Shown: positions 7,842-15,738 of the stretch, in pieces
How positions within the stretch are numbered: the stretch's first letter is position 1
Layout of the letters: the number at the start of each line of letters is the position of its first letter
Origin: DATJPD01 sp036394195
GTDB taxonomy: Bacteria; Pseudomonadota; Alphaproteobacteria; CACIAM-22H2
Assembly: GCA_036394195.1 (NCBI GenBank)
Contig: DASWFO010000215.1
Coordinates: 1-34,183, forward strand
Reading direction: 5' to 3'
DNA length: 34,183 nt
Notes under the pieces: generated by a model
What the model saw: only the letters and a program-made list of their open reading frames with translations
Database searches by the model: none
What the model was told of the DNA's origin: nothing
Position numbers and translations under genes: made by a program

Positions 7842-8736
7842 CAATGGCCGCAAAGCGCGCGATCACGTCCAGGCCTCGCCGCCGATCCGGCCCGAGTTCG
7901 TCGCCGGCGCGCGCCAGGCCGCGCAGATCGGCGATGCCGCCCGCCCGCTGTCGGCGTGGGAGCGGCTTACCAACAACACGCTGGCGCGCCGCATCGTCAT
8001 CCTGATCGTGCTCGCCACGGTATGGGAGCTCTATGCGCGCTGGCTGAACAACCCGCTGATGTTCCCGTCGTTCAGCGAGATGACGGCGGCGCTGTGGGAC
8101 GCGACCGCCCACGGCCCGCTCATCGATCGGACCTTGACCTCGATCCAGGTGCTCTTGATCGGCTACGCGGCGGGCATCGCGCTGGCCGCCGTCTTCACCA
8201 CCATCGCCGTCTCGACGAGGGTCGGGACCGACTTCCTCTCCACGCTCACCGCGATGTTCAATCCGTTGCCGGCGATCGCCCTTCTGCCGCTGGCGCTCCT
8301 GTGGTTCGGTCTCGGCATCCCGAGCCTCGTCTTCGTCATCATCCATTCCGTCCTGTGGGCGGTGGCGCTCAACACCCACACCGGATTCCTCGCCGTCTCC
8401 GAGACGCAGCGCATGGCCGGCCAGAATTACGGGCTGCGCGGCGTCCGGTACGTGATGAAGATCCTGATCCCGGCGGCGTTCCCGTCCATCCTCGCCGGTC
8501 TCAAGATCGGCTGGGCGTTCGCCTGGCGCACCCTGATCGCGGCCGAGCTCGTGTTCGGCGTGTCGTCGCGCTCCGGCGGCCTCGGCTGGTTCATTTTCGA
8601 AAACCGCAACCAGCTCGAGACGGCCTATGTTTTCGCCGGGCTGACCACCGTCATCATCATCGGCCTGGTGGTCGAAAGCGTGGTGTTCCGCACCATCGAG
8701 ACCCACACCGTCCGCAAATGGGGCATGCAACGGTGA
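7834..8736 (+). CDS. ABC transporter permease (TauC/SsuC-like)
   Basis: A 300-residue inner-membrane permease of the binding-protein-dependent family. A hydrophilic N-terminal tail of about 45 residues is followed by about six helices. The EAA loop reads AVSETQRMAGQNYGLRGVRYVMKILIPAAFPSILAGLKIGWAFAWR, the site that contacts the ATPase. It overlaps the ATPase gene by eight bases and the next gene by four (GTGA), so it is translationally tied to both transporter and hydratase. Confidence 0.9.
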   Translation: MADNGRKARDHVQASPPIRPEFVAGARQAAQIGDAARPLSAWERLTNNTLARRIVILIVLATVWELYARWLNNPLMFPSFSEMTAALWDATAHGPLIDRTLTSIQVLLIGYAAGIALAAVFTTIAVSTRVGTDFLSTLTAMFNPLPAIALLPLALLWFGLGIPSLVFVIIHSVLWAVALNTHTGFLAVSETQRMAGQNYGLRGVRYVMKILIPAAFPSILAGLKIGWAFAWRTLIAAELVFGVSSRSGGLGWFIFENRNQLETAYVFAGLTTVIIIGLVVESVVFRTIETHTVRKWGMQR

Positions 8737-9617
8737 GCAAGCTTCACGTCGACATCGATGCGGTCGAGGAGGCGGCAAAGCTCCTCTACATCCGCGCGCT
8801 GAAGGTGCTGCCGGACGATATCAAGCAGGGCTTTGGCCGGCTCGATGCCGGCGAGACGGACGGCACGGCGAAAACGATCCTGGCGACGATGATCGAGAAC
8901 ATCGCCGTCGCCGAGCGCACCGACAACCTGCTGTGCCAGGATACCGGCATCCCGATCTATAACGTGACCATTGGCCGCGATGTCGAGATCGACGGCGTGG
9001 CCTTGAAAGACGCGATCCGCCGCGGCGTCGAGCGCGCCACGCGCGAGCACCCCTTGCGCTCCTCGATCGTCCATCCGATCACGCGGGTGAACGAGCAGAC
9101 CTCGTGCGGGCGCCTTGTTCCGGTGATCAACATCGATTTCGACGCGACCCCGCAGGCGCTCAGGATCGAGATGATCCCCAAGGGGTCGGGCTCGGAGAAC
9201 GGCTCGTTCCTCAAGATGTTCATTCCGGCCGATGGCGTTGACGCCATCAAGACCTTCGTCATCGACCGTGTGATGGAGGCCGGCGGCAAGGTCTGCCCGC
9301 CGACGATCGTCGGCGTCGGTGTCGGCGGCACGTCGGACCTCTGCATGCACCTCGCCAAGGTCGCGGCCACGCGGCCGCTGGGCTCGGTGTGCGCCGATCC
9401 GGAAGGGGCGAAGCTCGAGGCGATGCTGTCGACGGCTGTGAACGCGCTCGGCATCGGGCCGCAGGGCCTAGGCGGCGATGCGACGGCCTTCGCCGTCCAT
9501 GTCGAGACCGCGGCGACTCACATCACCATGAATCCGGTCGCCGTGAACATCCAATGCCATTCGGCGCGGCGTGCGACCGCGACGTTCACGCCGAAGGGCG
9601 TGGATATCGGGTTCTGA
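8733..9617 (+). CDS. Class I fumarase/tartrate dehydratase-like hydro-lyase, alpha subunit
   Basis: A 294-residue [4Fe-4S] hydro-lyase subunit (fumarate hydratase N-terminal family; TtdA-like size). Cluster ligands C68 (CQDTGIPIYN), C188 (KVCPPTIVGVGVGGTSD) and C275 (NIQCHSARR) have the spacing seen in TtdA. The substrate-binding KGSGSENGSF segment is present. Start GTG 8733 overlaps the permease stop, and the beta subunit ATG overlaps its own stop. Known members hydrate fumarate or dehydrate tartrate and malate. Inserted in a sulfolactate operon beside an SDH-like complex, it is best explained as adding water to 3-sulfoacrylate (or removing it from sulfolactate). A plain fumarase or tartrate dehydratase cannot be excluded by sequence alone. 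Confidence 0.85.
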   Translation: MSKLHVDIDAVEEAAKLLYIRALKVLPDDIKQGFGRLDAGETDGTAKTILATMIENIAVAERTDNLLCQDTGIPIYNVTIGRDVEIDGVALKDAIRRGVERATREHPLRSSIVHPITRVNEQTSCGRLVPVINIDFDATPQALRIEMIPKGSGSENGSFLKMFIPADGVDAIKTFVIDRVMEAGGKVCPPTIVGVGVGGTSDLCMHLAKVAATRPLGSVCADPEGAKLEAMLSTAVNALGIGPQGLGGDATAFAVHVETAATHITMNPVAVNIQCHSARRATATFTPKGVDIGF

Positions 9618-10228
9618 TGCCGCACCACGAATTGCAGACGCCGGTTACCGAGGTGCAGATCCGGGCCCTCAAGGTCGGCGATACGGTGACGTTGACCGGC
9701 GCGTTGTTCGGTATCCGTGACGCGACGCAAATCCACATGTTCGACCGCGGCCGCAGGTCGCGGTTCGACCTGAGCGGCCATGCCGTGCTCCATACGGCCC
9801 CCAACGTGCGCAAGGTGCCGAAGTCGAACGAATATCCGGCCGGCTACGCGCCGCTGTGCATCGGCACCACCACCAGCGCCCGGATGGAGCGGTTCACCCG
9901 GCCGCTGATGCGCGACTACGGTGTCAGGATCGTCATCGGCAAGGGCGGGCTTGGGTCGCAGTCGTCGAGTGCCTTCGCCGAGCTCGGCGGGGTCTATCTC
10001 GCGGTCATCGGCGGCACGGCGGCGCTCGAGACTACCTGGATCGAGGCGATCGAGGACGTCGACTTCGAGGACCTCAATCCTGAATGCCTGTGGCGCTTCG
10101 CGGTCAAGGGATTCGGCCCGCTCCTGGTCGCAATGGACGCGCAGGGTGGCAGTTCGTACGACCGCGTGAACAAGACCGCGCAATCGCGCCGCGCCGCGGC
10201 TCTCGCCGCCATGGGCGTGAAATCGTGA
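9617..10228 (+). CDS. Class I fumarase/tartrate dehydratase-like hydro-lyase, beta subunit
   Basis: A 203-residue partner of the preceding gene (fumarase C-terminal family; TtdB-like). Expected active-site elements are GTTTSARME (T85, T86, R89) and VIGKGGLG (Lys109). In fumarases and TtdB the early motif is normally RDxAH; here it reads RDATQIH (34-40), so the His position is Gln38. A His occurs two residues later. There is also an unusual stretch before IGTTT (KVPKSNEYPAGYAP). ATG 9617 overlaps the alpha-subunit stop. The motif change fits a substrate in which one carboxylate is replaced, but that is inference. Confidence 0.83.
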   Translation: MPHHELQTPVTEVQIRALKVGDTVTLTGALFGIRDATQIHMFDRGRRSRFDLSGHAVLHTAPNVRKVPKSNEYPAGYAPLCIGTTTSARMERFTRPLMRDYGVRIVIGKGGLGSQSSSAFAELGGVYLAVIGGTAALETTWIEAIEDVDFEDLNPECLWRFAVKGFGPLLVAMDAQGGSSYDRVNKTAQSRRAAALAAMGVKS

Positions 10229-10235
10229 GCCGGCG

Positions 10236-11957
10236 TTGAGGCGTCTTCACACCGATATCCTCATTCTCGGCAGCGGCGGGGCCGGCCTGTTTGCCGCCTT
10301 GCACGCCCACAAGGTTGACGCATCGCTTCGCATCACGGTCGCGGTGAAGGGCCTGCTCGGCAAGTGCGGCTGCACCCGCATGGTGCAGGGCGGCTACAAC
10401 GCGGCGCTGGCGCCCGGCGATTCGCCGGAGCGGCATTTCATGGACACCGTCGAAGGCGGCGGCTGGCTGAACGACCAGGATTTGGTGTGGACGCTGGTGA
10501 CCGAGGCGCCGCGCCGGATCCGCGAGCTCGAGAACGAGCTCGGTTGCTTCTTCGACCGCAAGCCGGACGGGACGATTCACCAGAAGGCGTTTGCCGGCCA
10601 GACCTTCGACCGCACCGTCCACAAGGGCGATCTGACCGGCATCGAGATCGTCAACCGGCTCACCGAGCAGGTCTGGGCGCGCAACATCGGCCGGCTGGAG
10701 GAGCACCGCGCGATCACGCTGGTGAAGACGCCGGCGGGCGACGCGCTGGCCGGCGTCGTGCTGATCGACATGCGCTCGGGCGAGATCCTGTTCGTCCAGG
10801 CGAAGGCCGTGCTGCTGGCCACCGGCGGCGGGCCGACGATGTACAAGTACCATACGCCGTCCGGCGACAAATCCTGCGACGGCATGGCGATGGCGTTGCG
10901 TGCCGGGCTGACGCTGCGCGACATGGAGATGGTTCAGTTCCACCCGACCGGGCTCCTCGCCGGTGAAGACACGCGCCTCACCGGTACGATCATTGAGGAA
11001 GGCTTGCGCGGGGCCGGCGGCCATCTCCTCAATGCCGCGGGCGAGCGCTTCATGCTGGCCTATGACGCGCGCGGCGAGCGCGCGACCCGCGACATCGTCA
11101 GCCGCGCCATGTTCGACCAGATGCGCCGCGGCAACACCGGCCCGAACGGCGGCGTGTTTTTCACCATGCGCCATCTCGAACCCGGCATGGTGCGCCGCGA
11201 ATTCAAGGGAATGGTCCGGCGCTGCAGCGACGTCGGCTTCGATCTCGTCTCGGGCCTGGTCCAAGTCGTGCCGACGGCGCACTACATGATGGGCGGCACC
11301 ACGTTCGCGCCCGACGGCTCGACGGCACTGCCCGGCTTGTTCGCGGCCGGCGAGGACACCGGCGGCGTCCACGGGGCCAACCGGCTGGGCGGCAACGGGG
11401 TTGCGAATTCGACCGTGTTCGGGGGGCTCGCCGGCGACGCGATCGGGCACTGGGTCAAGGTCGAGGGCCGTTTCCAAGAACCGGACACGGGCGAAATCGA
11501 GCGCGCGGCAGCGCTCGTGCGCACGCCGCTGGCGAAGCCGCCGGGCGATATCGAAGCGATCCGCTCCGCCCTCTATGATGTGATGTGGGAGGACGTCGGC
11601 ATCGTGCGCGACGCGGCGTCCCTGGCGCGGGGGGCCGCGACCTTGGCCGAGCTCGATGCGCGGCTCGACGCAACCGGGATCGACGGGCGCGACCTCGGCT
11701 TCAACCTCAGCTGGCACGACTGGCTCAACCTGAAGAACCTGGTGCTGGTCAGCCGGACGATCGCCGCCACCGCGGCGGCGCGCCAGGATTCGCGCGGGGC
11801 GCATTGGCGGGCCGATTTTCCCGAGACTTCCAGCCTCGCGGCGTCGCGCTATACTTGCGCCCGCCTCAAGGGGGGCGATATCGAAGTCTCGACCGAGCCG
11901 GTCGCGTTCAGCCGGGTGCGTCCGGGCGAAAGCCTGATCCGCGACGCGGCGGAATAG
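10236..11957 (+). CDS. SDH/fumarate reductase-like flavoprotein subunit
   Basis: A 573-residue FAD protein of the SdhA/FrdA/NadB superfamily, closest in feel to TfrA-like flavoproteins. The FAD-binding GSGGAG is at 12-17; FHPTG holds His236; the proton-shuttle Arg is R285 (TRDIV); the substrate His is 349 (AHYMMGG) and Arg is 383 (HGANRLGGN). Two differences from SdhA stand out. The covalent-FAD His is replaced (Cys46 in CTRMVQGG), implying non-covalent FAD. The substrate-carboxylate Thr before the conserved Glu is Glu254 (IIEEGLRG), preceded by about six extra residues. No ATG or GTG fits; TTG 10236 is the likely start. It should pair with the iron-sulfur and anchor genes at 3611-5057. Confidence 0.88.
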   Translation: MRRLHTDILILGSGGAGLFAALHAHKVDASLRITVAVKGLLGKCGCTRMVQGGYNAALAPGDSPERHFMDTVEGGGWLNDQDLVWTLVTEAPRRIRELENELGCFFDRKPDGTIHQKAFAGQTFDRTVHKGDLTGIEIVNRLTEQVWARNIGRLEEHRAITLVKTPAGDALAGVVLIDMRSGEILFVQAKAVLLATGGGPTMYKYHTPSGDKSCDGMAMALRAGLTLRDMEMVQFHPTGLLAGEDTRLTGTIIEEGLRGAGGHLLNAAGERFMLAYDARGERATRDIVSRAMFDQMRRGNTGPNGGVFFTMRHLEPGMVRREFKGMVRRCSDVGFDLVSGLVQVVPTAHYMMGGTTFAPDGSTALPGLFAAGEDTGGVHGANRLGGNGVANSTVFGGLAGDAIGHWVKVEGRFQEPDTGEIERAAALVRTPLAKPPGDIEAIRSALYDVMWEDVGIVRDAASLARGAATLAELDARLDATGIDGRDLGFNLSWHDWLNLKNLVLVSRTIAATAAARQDSRGAHWRADFPETSSLAASRYTCARLKGGDIEVSTEPVAFSRVRPGESLIRDAAE

Positions 11958-11986
11958 CGGGTCCCGGCGCGGCACGGATAGGTGGC

Positions 11987-12925
11987 ATGCCCGACGTCGT
12001 GGTCACGGAGTTCATCGAGGAATCGGCGCTGGCCGACCTATCCAGGGACTTTTCGGTCGTCTATGACCCGGAGCTCGTCAAGCGGCCGGACGACATCAAG
12101 CTCCTGGCGGCCGAGGCGCCGGCGCTGATCGTGCGCAACATGACCCAGGTCCGCGGCGACGTCCTCGCCGCGTGCCAAAGCCTTAGGATCATCGGACGCC
12201 TCGGGGTCGGGCTCGACAATATCGACATGGAGGCCTGTCGCGCCCGCGGCATCCAGGTCTTCCCGGCGACCGGCGCCAACGCACAGGCGGTTGCGGAATA
12301 CGTGATCGCGGCGATCTTCATGGGTTTGCGCAACATCTGGGGCGTCACCGACAAAATGGCGGCCGGTTGGTTCGACCGCACGACCCTCATCTTCCGCGAG
12401 GTGCACGGCAAGATGCTGGGACTGATCGGCTTCGGCGATATCGCGCGCCAGGTGGCGCAGCGGGCGCGGGCTCTCGGCATGCGCGTCGCGGCCTACGATC
12501 CGAACGTGCTGCCAGGCGATCCGGCCTGGACCAGCCTCGGCGTCGCTCATCTCGATCTGGTGCCGCTGCTCGCCGACAGCGACGTCGTGAGCCTCCACGT
12601 GCCGCTGCTGCCCTCGACGCGCAATCTGGTCGATGCGGCCGCGCTGGCCCTGATGAAGCCCGACGCGATCCTGATCAACACCGCGCGCGGCGGGATCGTC
12701 GACGAGAGCGCGTTGGTAACGGCTTTGAAGGCCAAGCGGCTCGGCGGCGCCATCCTCGACGTGCTTGAGAAAGAGCCACCCGCGGCGAATTCGATCTTTC
12801 GCGGCGTGCCGAACCTGATCTTGACGCCGCATGTCGCGGGCAACACGGTGGAATCGAACGTGCGAGTGTCCGGCATGACCGTCGCGAACGTGAAGCGGGC
12901 GCTGAAGGCCCTCGCGAAGACTTAG
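11987..12925 (+). CDS. slcC: (S)-sulfolactate dehydrogenase (D-isomer 2-hydroxyacid dehydrogenase family)
   Basis: A 312-residue NAD-dependent dehydrogenase. The nucleotide motif GLIGFGDIARQ is near 145-155; catalytic residues are R234 (NTARGGIVDE), E263 (LEKEP) and H282 (LTPHVAGN). Generic annotation would be D-3-phosphoglycerate dehydrogenase, but it lacks the C-terminal ACT region. Its N-terminus (VVVTEFIEESAL, VYDPELV, ALIVRNMTQV) resembles SlcC of sulfolactate degraders. SlcC oxidises (S)-3-sulfolactate to 3-sulfopyruvate. It is followed after six bases by comC, the enantio-complementary enzyme, and the pair can convert S- to R-sulfolactate for SuyAB. Confidence 0.8.
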   Translation: MPDVVVTEFIEESALADLSRDFSVVYDPELVKRPDDIKLLAAEAPALIVRNMTQVRGDVLAACQSLRIIGRLGVGLDNIDMEACRARGIQVFPATGANAQAVAEYVIAAIFMGLRNIWGVTDKMAAGWFDRTTLIFREVHGKMLGLIGFGDIARQVAQRARALGMRVAAYDPNVLPGDPAWTSLGVAHLDLVPLLADSDVVSLHVPLLPSTRNLVDAAALALMKPDAILINTARGGIVDESALVTALKAKRLGGAILDVLEKEPPAANSIFRGVPNLILTPHVAGNTVESNVRVSGMTVANVKRALKALAKT

Positions 12926-12931
12926 AAGCCC

Positions 12932-13936
12932 ATGGCCACCTTATCGCTGATGGCGGCGCGCGAGCTCGCCCGCAACGTCCTGCGGGCGGCCGGTGTCGCC
13001 GACCCCAACGCCGAGGCCGTAATGCGGGCGTTGGTCGCCGCCGAAGCGGACGGGCTGGCGAGCCACGGGCTCGTGCGTCTGCCGATGTATGCCGATCAGG
13101 TGAAGGTGGGCAAGGTCGACGGCCAGGCGGTTCCCGTGGTCACCGAGACCGCACCCGGTGCCGTGAAGGTCGACGCCAAAGACGGGTTTGCGTTCCCGGC
13201 CATCACGATGGGCCTGGCGCGCGCCGCGGAGATGGTGCGGTCGAGCGGCACGGTCGCCGTCGCGATCGGCAACTCGCATCACTTCGGCGTTGCGGCGTAT
13301 CACATCGAGCCCTTGGCCGAGCAAGGCCTGGTGGCGCTCGCGTTCGGGAATTCGCCGGCGGCGATCGCGCCCTGGGGCGGCGCCAAGCCGATCTTCGGCA
13401 CCAATCCGATCGCGTTCGCCTGCCCGTGTCCGGGCCGGGCGCCATTGGTCATCGACCTCAGCCTCAGCAAGGTCGCGCGCGGCAAGATCGTCGTCGCGGC
13501 GCAAAAAGGTGAGGCAATCCCGGCCGATTGGGCGCTGGACGCCGAGGGCCGGCCGACCACCGACGCCAAGGCGGCACTCGGTGGGGCCATGATCGCGATG
13601 GGGGATGCGAAGGGAACGGCCCTCGTGCTGATGGTGGAGCTGCTGGCCGCGGCGCTGTCCGCCTCGCATTTCGGCTATGAGGCGAGCTCGTTCCTGGACG
13701 CCAAGGGGCCGCCGCCGCGGGTCGGGCAGTTCTTCCTGCTGATCGATCCCGCGCGGTTCGCCGGCGATGCGTTTCCGTCCCGGGTCGGGGATCTTGCAGC
13801 CGCGATCCTGGCCCAGCCGGGTGCCCGGCTGCCCGGGGATCGTCGTCTGGCGGCGCGGGAAAAGGCACGCGACCGCGGCATCTCGATCTCGGACGACCTG
13901 CACGCGGATCTCGTCCGCCGCGCCGCGGGTGGATGA
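12932..13936 (+). CDS. comC: (R)-sulfolactate dehydrogenase (LDH2/malate dehydrogenase type 2 family)
   Basis: A 334-residue NAD(P)-dependent dehydrogenase of the LDH2/MDG2 family. Conserved features are EADGLASHGLVRLPMY (His45, Arg49), the catalytic His116 in GNSHHFGVAAYH, APWGGAKPIFGTNPIAFACP, and DLSLSKVARGKI. ComC interconverts 3-sulfopyruvate and (R)-sulfolactate; it occurs in coenzyme M biosynthesis and in bacterial sulfolactate epimerisation. The operon position directly after slcC supports this over malate, ureidoglycolate or lactate dehydrogenase. ATG 12932 is at the family's usual N-terminus. Confidence 0.8.
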   Translation: MATLSLMAARELARNVLRAAGVADPNAEAVMRALVAAEADGLASHGLVRLPMYADQVKVGKVDGQAVPVVTETAPGAVKVDAKDGFAFPAITMGLARAAEMVRSSGTVAVAIGNSHHFGVAAYHIEPLAEQGLVALAFGNSPAAIAPWGGAKPIFGTNPIAFACPCPGRAPLVIDLSLSKVARGKIVVAAQKGEAIPADWALDAEGRPTTDAKAALGGAMIAMGDAKGTALVLMVELLAAALSASHFGYEASSFLDAKGPPPRVGQFFLLIDPARFAGDAFPSRVGDLAAAILAQPGARLPGDRRLAAREKARDRGISISDDLHADLVRRAAGG

Positions 13937-13937
13937 G

Positions 13938-14675
13938 ATGCGGTGCCTGCGCGCCGCGGTCCTGCTGCTGGCCGCCATCGCTTTCGGTCCGGCGGCGGCG
14001 CAGACCAGATCGCCGGCCGACGATACGCTCGAATCTGCGCTGGTTCACTGGCGCGCCGCCAGCTGGTACAGCCGGCTTGGCAACGACGACGTGACGGCGA
14101 TCGAAATCGACTCGTTTCGAACTGCCTGGCAAGCCGTGGCCGCTTTGCCGATCGGCGGCCGGCCGTCGCTCTACGCGAAAGATCCGCAATGGCGCGCCGC
14201 CGCCGTTGCCATTTCAAAACAAGCCGATGCCGCGACCGCCGCCGCCGATCGAAACGACGGCGCCGGCACCGCGGCGGCGTTGGCGCAGATCGGCGATCTG
14301 CTCGCCGAGGCTCGCCATCGCGCCGGGACGGCCGGCTTTCCCGACGCGGTGCGGCGCTATCGCGACGCCATGGACCGCCTGTCCGGCCTCGTTACCTTTG
14401 CCGAGCAGCGCCGCGGCGCGTCGTTCGATGATGCGCAGCGCGCCCAGGTGCGGCAGGCCGCGGCCGAGTGCGCCGATGCGGTCGCGGCCATGGAGACGGC
14501 GATTCCGCCGCGCTGGGCGGACGACACGAAGCTCCGCGCCCTGATCCGCCAGAATGCCGACGGGATCAAAGCCGTGCGCGACGGCCTCGATCACGGCGCC
14601 TCCGGCCTCGACATCGCCGCCGCGATCAACGTCGCGCGGTCGAACTACTACTTGTTGTTTTTGAATTACGGCTGA
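13938..14675 (+). CDS. Secreted helical protein of unknown function
   Basis: A 245-residue protein I do not recognise. Residues 1-22 form a signal peptide (MRCLRAAVLLLAAIAFGPAAAQ). The mature part is almost entirely helical and Ala/Arg/Asp-rich. Two similar halves may be present: ALVHWRAASWYSRLGNDDVTAIEID and DAVRRYRDAMDRLSGLV regions could pack as four-helix bundles. No CxxCH heme motif is present. The ATG at 13938 is two bases after the comC stop, so it is probably the last gene of the sulfonate operon. Being exported, it may bind a ligand or metal in the periplasm; this is only a guess. Confidence 0.65.
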   Translation: MRCLRAAVLLLAAIAFGPAAAQTRSPADDTLESALVHWRAASWYSRLGNDDVTAIEIDSFRTAWQAVAALPIGGRPSLYAKDPQWRAAAVAISKQADAATAAADRNDGAGTAAALAQIGDLLAEARHRAGTAGFPDAVRRYRDAMDRLSGLVTFAEQRRGASFDDAQRAQVRQAAAECADAVAAMETAIPPRWADDTKLRALIRQNADGIKAVRDGLDHGASGLDIAAAINVARSNYYLLFLNYG

Positions 14676-14696
14676 TCGGCTCCGCGCTGTGGGCTG

Positions 14697-15725
14697 TCAG
14701 CGGCAGTCTCCCGGCGCGTGCGGCGTCTCGACGATAAAGCGCGTGATGCAGGGGCCGAACCGCTCGTTGAACTTGCTGTTATTTCCTGCGCCATGGCCCG
14801 TCAGTTCGGCCGGCCGATCGATGAAGTAAAGCGGAATGGTCGTGTCTCCGAGGATGTCGGGAATATCGGCGAAGCGGCCGCCGGGATCGTAGCTGTCGTT
14901 CTCGAACAAGGCGATCACGACCGGGATGTCCGCGCTGTTCCGCTTGCGCATATGTCGCAACAGTTCGCGGAAGTCCGATCGGGCTCCCGATGATGGCGGC
15001 GAGCCGTGGGTGGCGGGCGAGATCGAGATCACGCCGTCGATCGGCGCGTCGCGTGCGAACGCTTCAAGGGAGATCCAGGCGCCGTGCGACTGGCCGGCGA
15101 GCACCACCTTGGCATAGCCCGCTCGGCGCGCGGCGACTATCGAATCGACCATCTCCGCGATTTCTTTGTGCATCTGGTCGATGTATTCGCGGTTATAGCG
15201 GTAAACATCCCAACCGGCCGCATGAAACTGGCTCACATAGCCTTGCGGCTGTCCTTGCGTGGCATCGATGCCGCGGAAATAGCCGTGGCTCCAAATAATG
15301 ACGCCGGCCGCAGCTTTGGGCCCACGGACCGGGTAATAGTCGCTCGGGAGGAAAAGCCCAAGCTTCGGAGCGGCCGCGTAACGCGGGATCGCGCCAGCGT
15401 CCTGGCCCCAGACGACGTAGCCGTTCACCGAATACATCGCGCATGTGCCTGTGGGATCGCGGCGCTGGCAATTCTCAAACGCCGTTTTCTTCGCGACATC
15501 TATGCTCGGGTGACCCCAGCCGGACCCATACCCACCGCCGGGGCTGATCGCAAAAACGCGATGGAATCCCTGGGTCAGAAAGGCGCCGTAGCTGCGTTGC
15601 CCGTCCGCGGCGAGGAACGGCACGGCGTCGGGTTCCACGGCAGCCGCGTTCTGCAGGGGCGTCAGGACAAACAGACCGGCGACGACCAGCAGCCGCAGCA
15701 GGACGATACTTCGGCCGGGTCGCAT
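14697..15725 (-). CDS. Secreted alpha/beta hydrolase with N-terminal DUF4189-like region
   Basis: A 342-residue exported hydrolase. Residues 1-29 are a signal peptide. Residues about 45-105 (VFAISPGGGYGSGWGHP...AKKTAFENCQRR...GTCAMYSVNGYVVWG) look like the DUF4189 pattern: aromatic/Gly start, paired cysteines and a terminal beta strand. The rest is an alpha/beta-hydrolase fold with GVIIWSHGYF (oxyanion region), nucleophile Ser in AGQSHGAW and a likely catalytic His in LTGHGAGNN. A Cys pair near the C-terminus (GPCITRF...GDCR) may form a disulfide. It follows the methyltransferase gene by 13 bases, implying co-transcription. Substrate unknown. Confidence 0.7.
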   Translation of the reverse strand: MRPGRSIVLLRLLVVAGLFVLTPLQNAAAVEPDAVPFLAADGQRSYGAFLTQGFHRVFAISPGGGYGSGWGHPSIDVAKKTAFENCQRRDPTGTCAMYSVNGYVVWGQDAGAIPRYAAAPKLGLFLPSDYYPVRGPKAAAGVIIWSHGYFRGIDATQGQPQGYVSQFHAAGWDVYRYNREYIDQMHKEIAEMVDSIVAARRAGYAKVVLAGQSHGAWISLEAFARDAPIDGVISISPATHGSPPSSGARSDFRELLRHMRKRNSADIPVVIALFENDSYDPGGRFADIPDILGDTTIPLYFIDRPAELTGHGAGNNSKFNERFGPCITRFIVETPHAPGDCR

Positions 15726-15738
15726 CGCGTCTATCGCT

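Noticed and set aside
3611..11957. Housekeeping TCA succinate dehydrogenase and fumarase
   Set aside because: Gene order differs from sdhCDAB, the flavoprotein lacks the covalent-FAD His, and the genes are interleaved with sulfonate transport and cleavage genes.
10104..11975. Long open frame on the minus strand opposite the flavoprotein gene
   Set aside because: Arg/Ala/Gly-rich composition without any domain; a GC-rich shadow of the real gene. The same applies to the long frames opposite suyB (2098-3732) and malate synthase (26673-28544).
11987..12925. Housekeeping D-3-phosphoglycerate dehydrogenase (serA)
   Set aside because: No ACT domain, and position beside comC and within the suy operon fits SlcC better.
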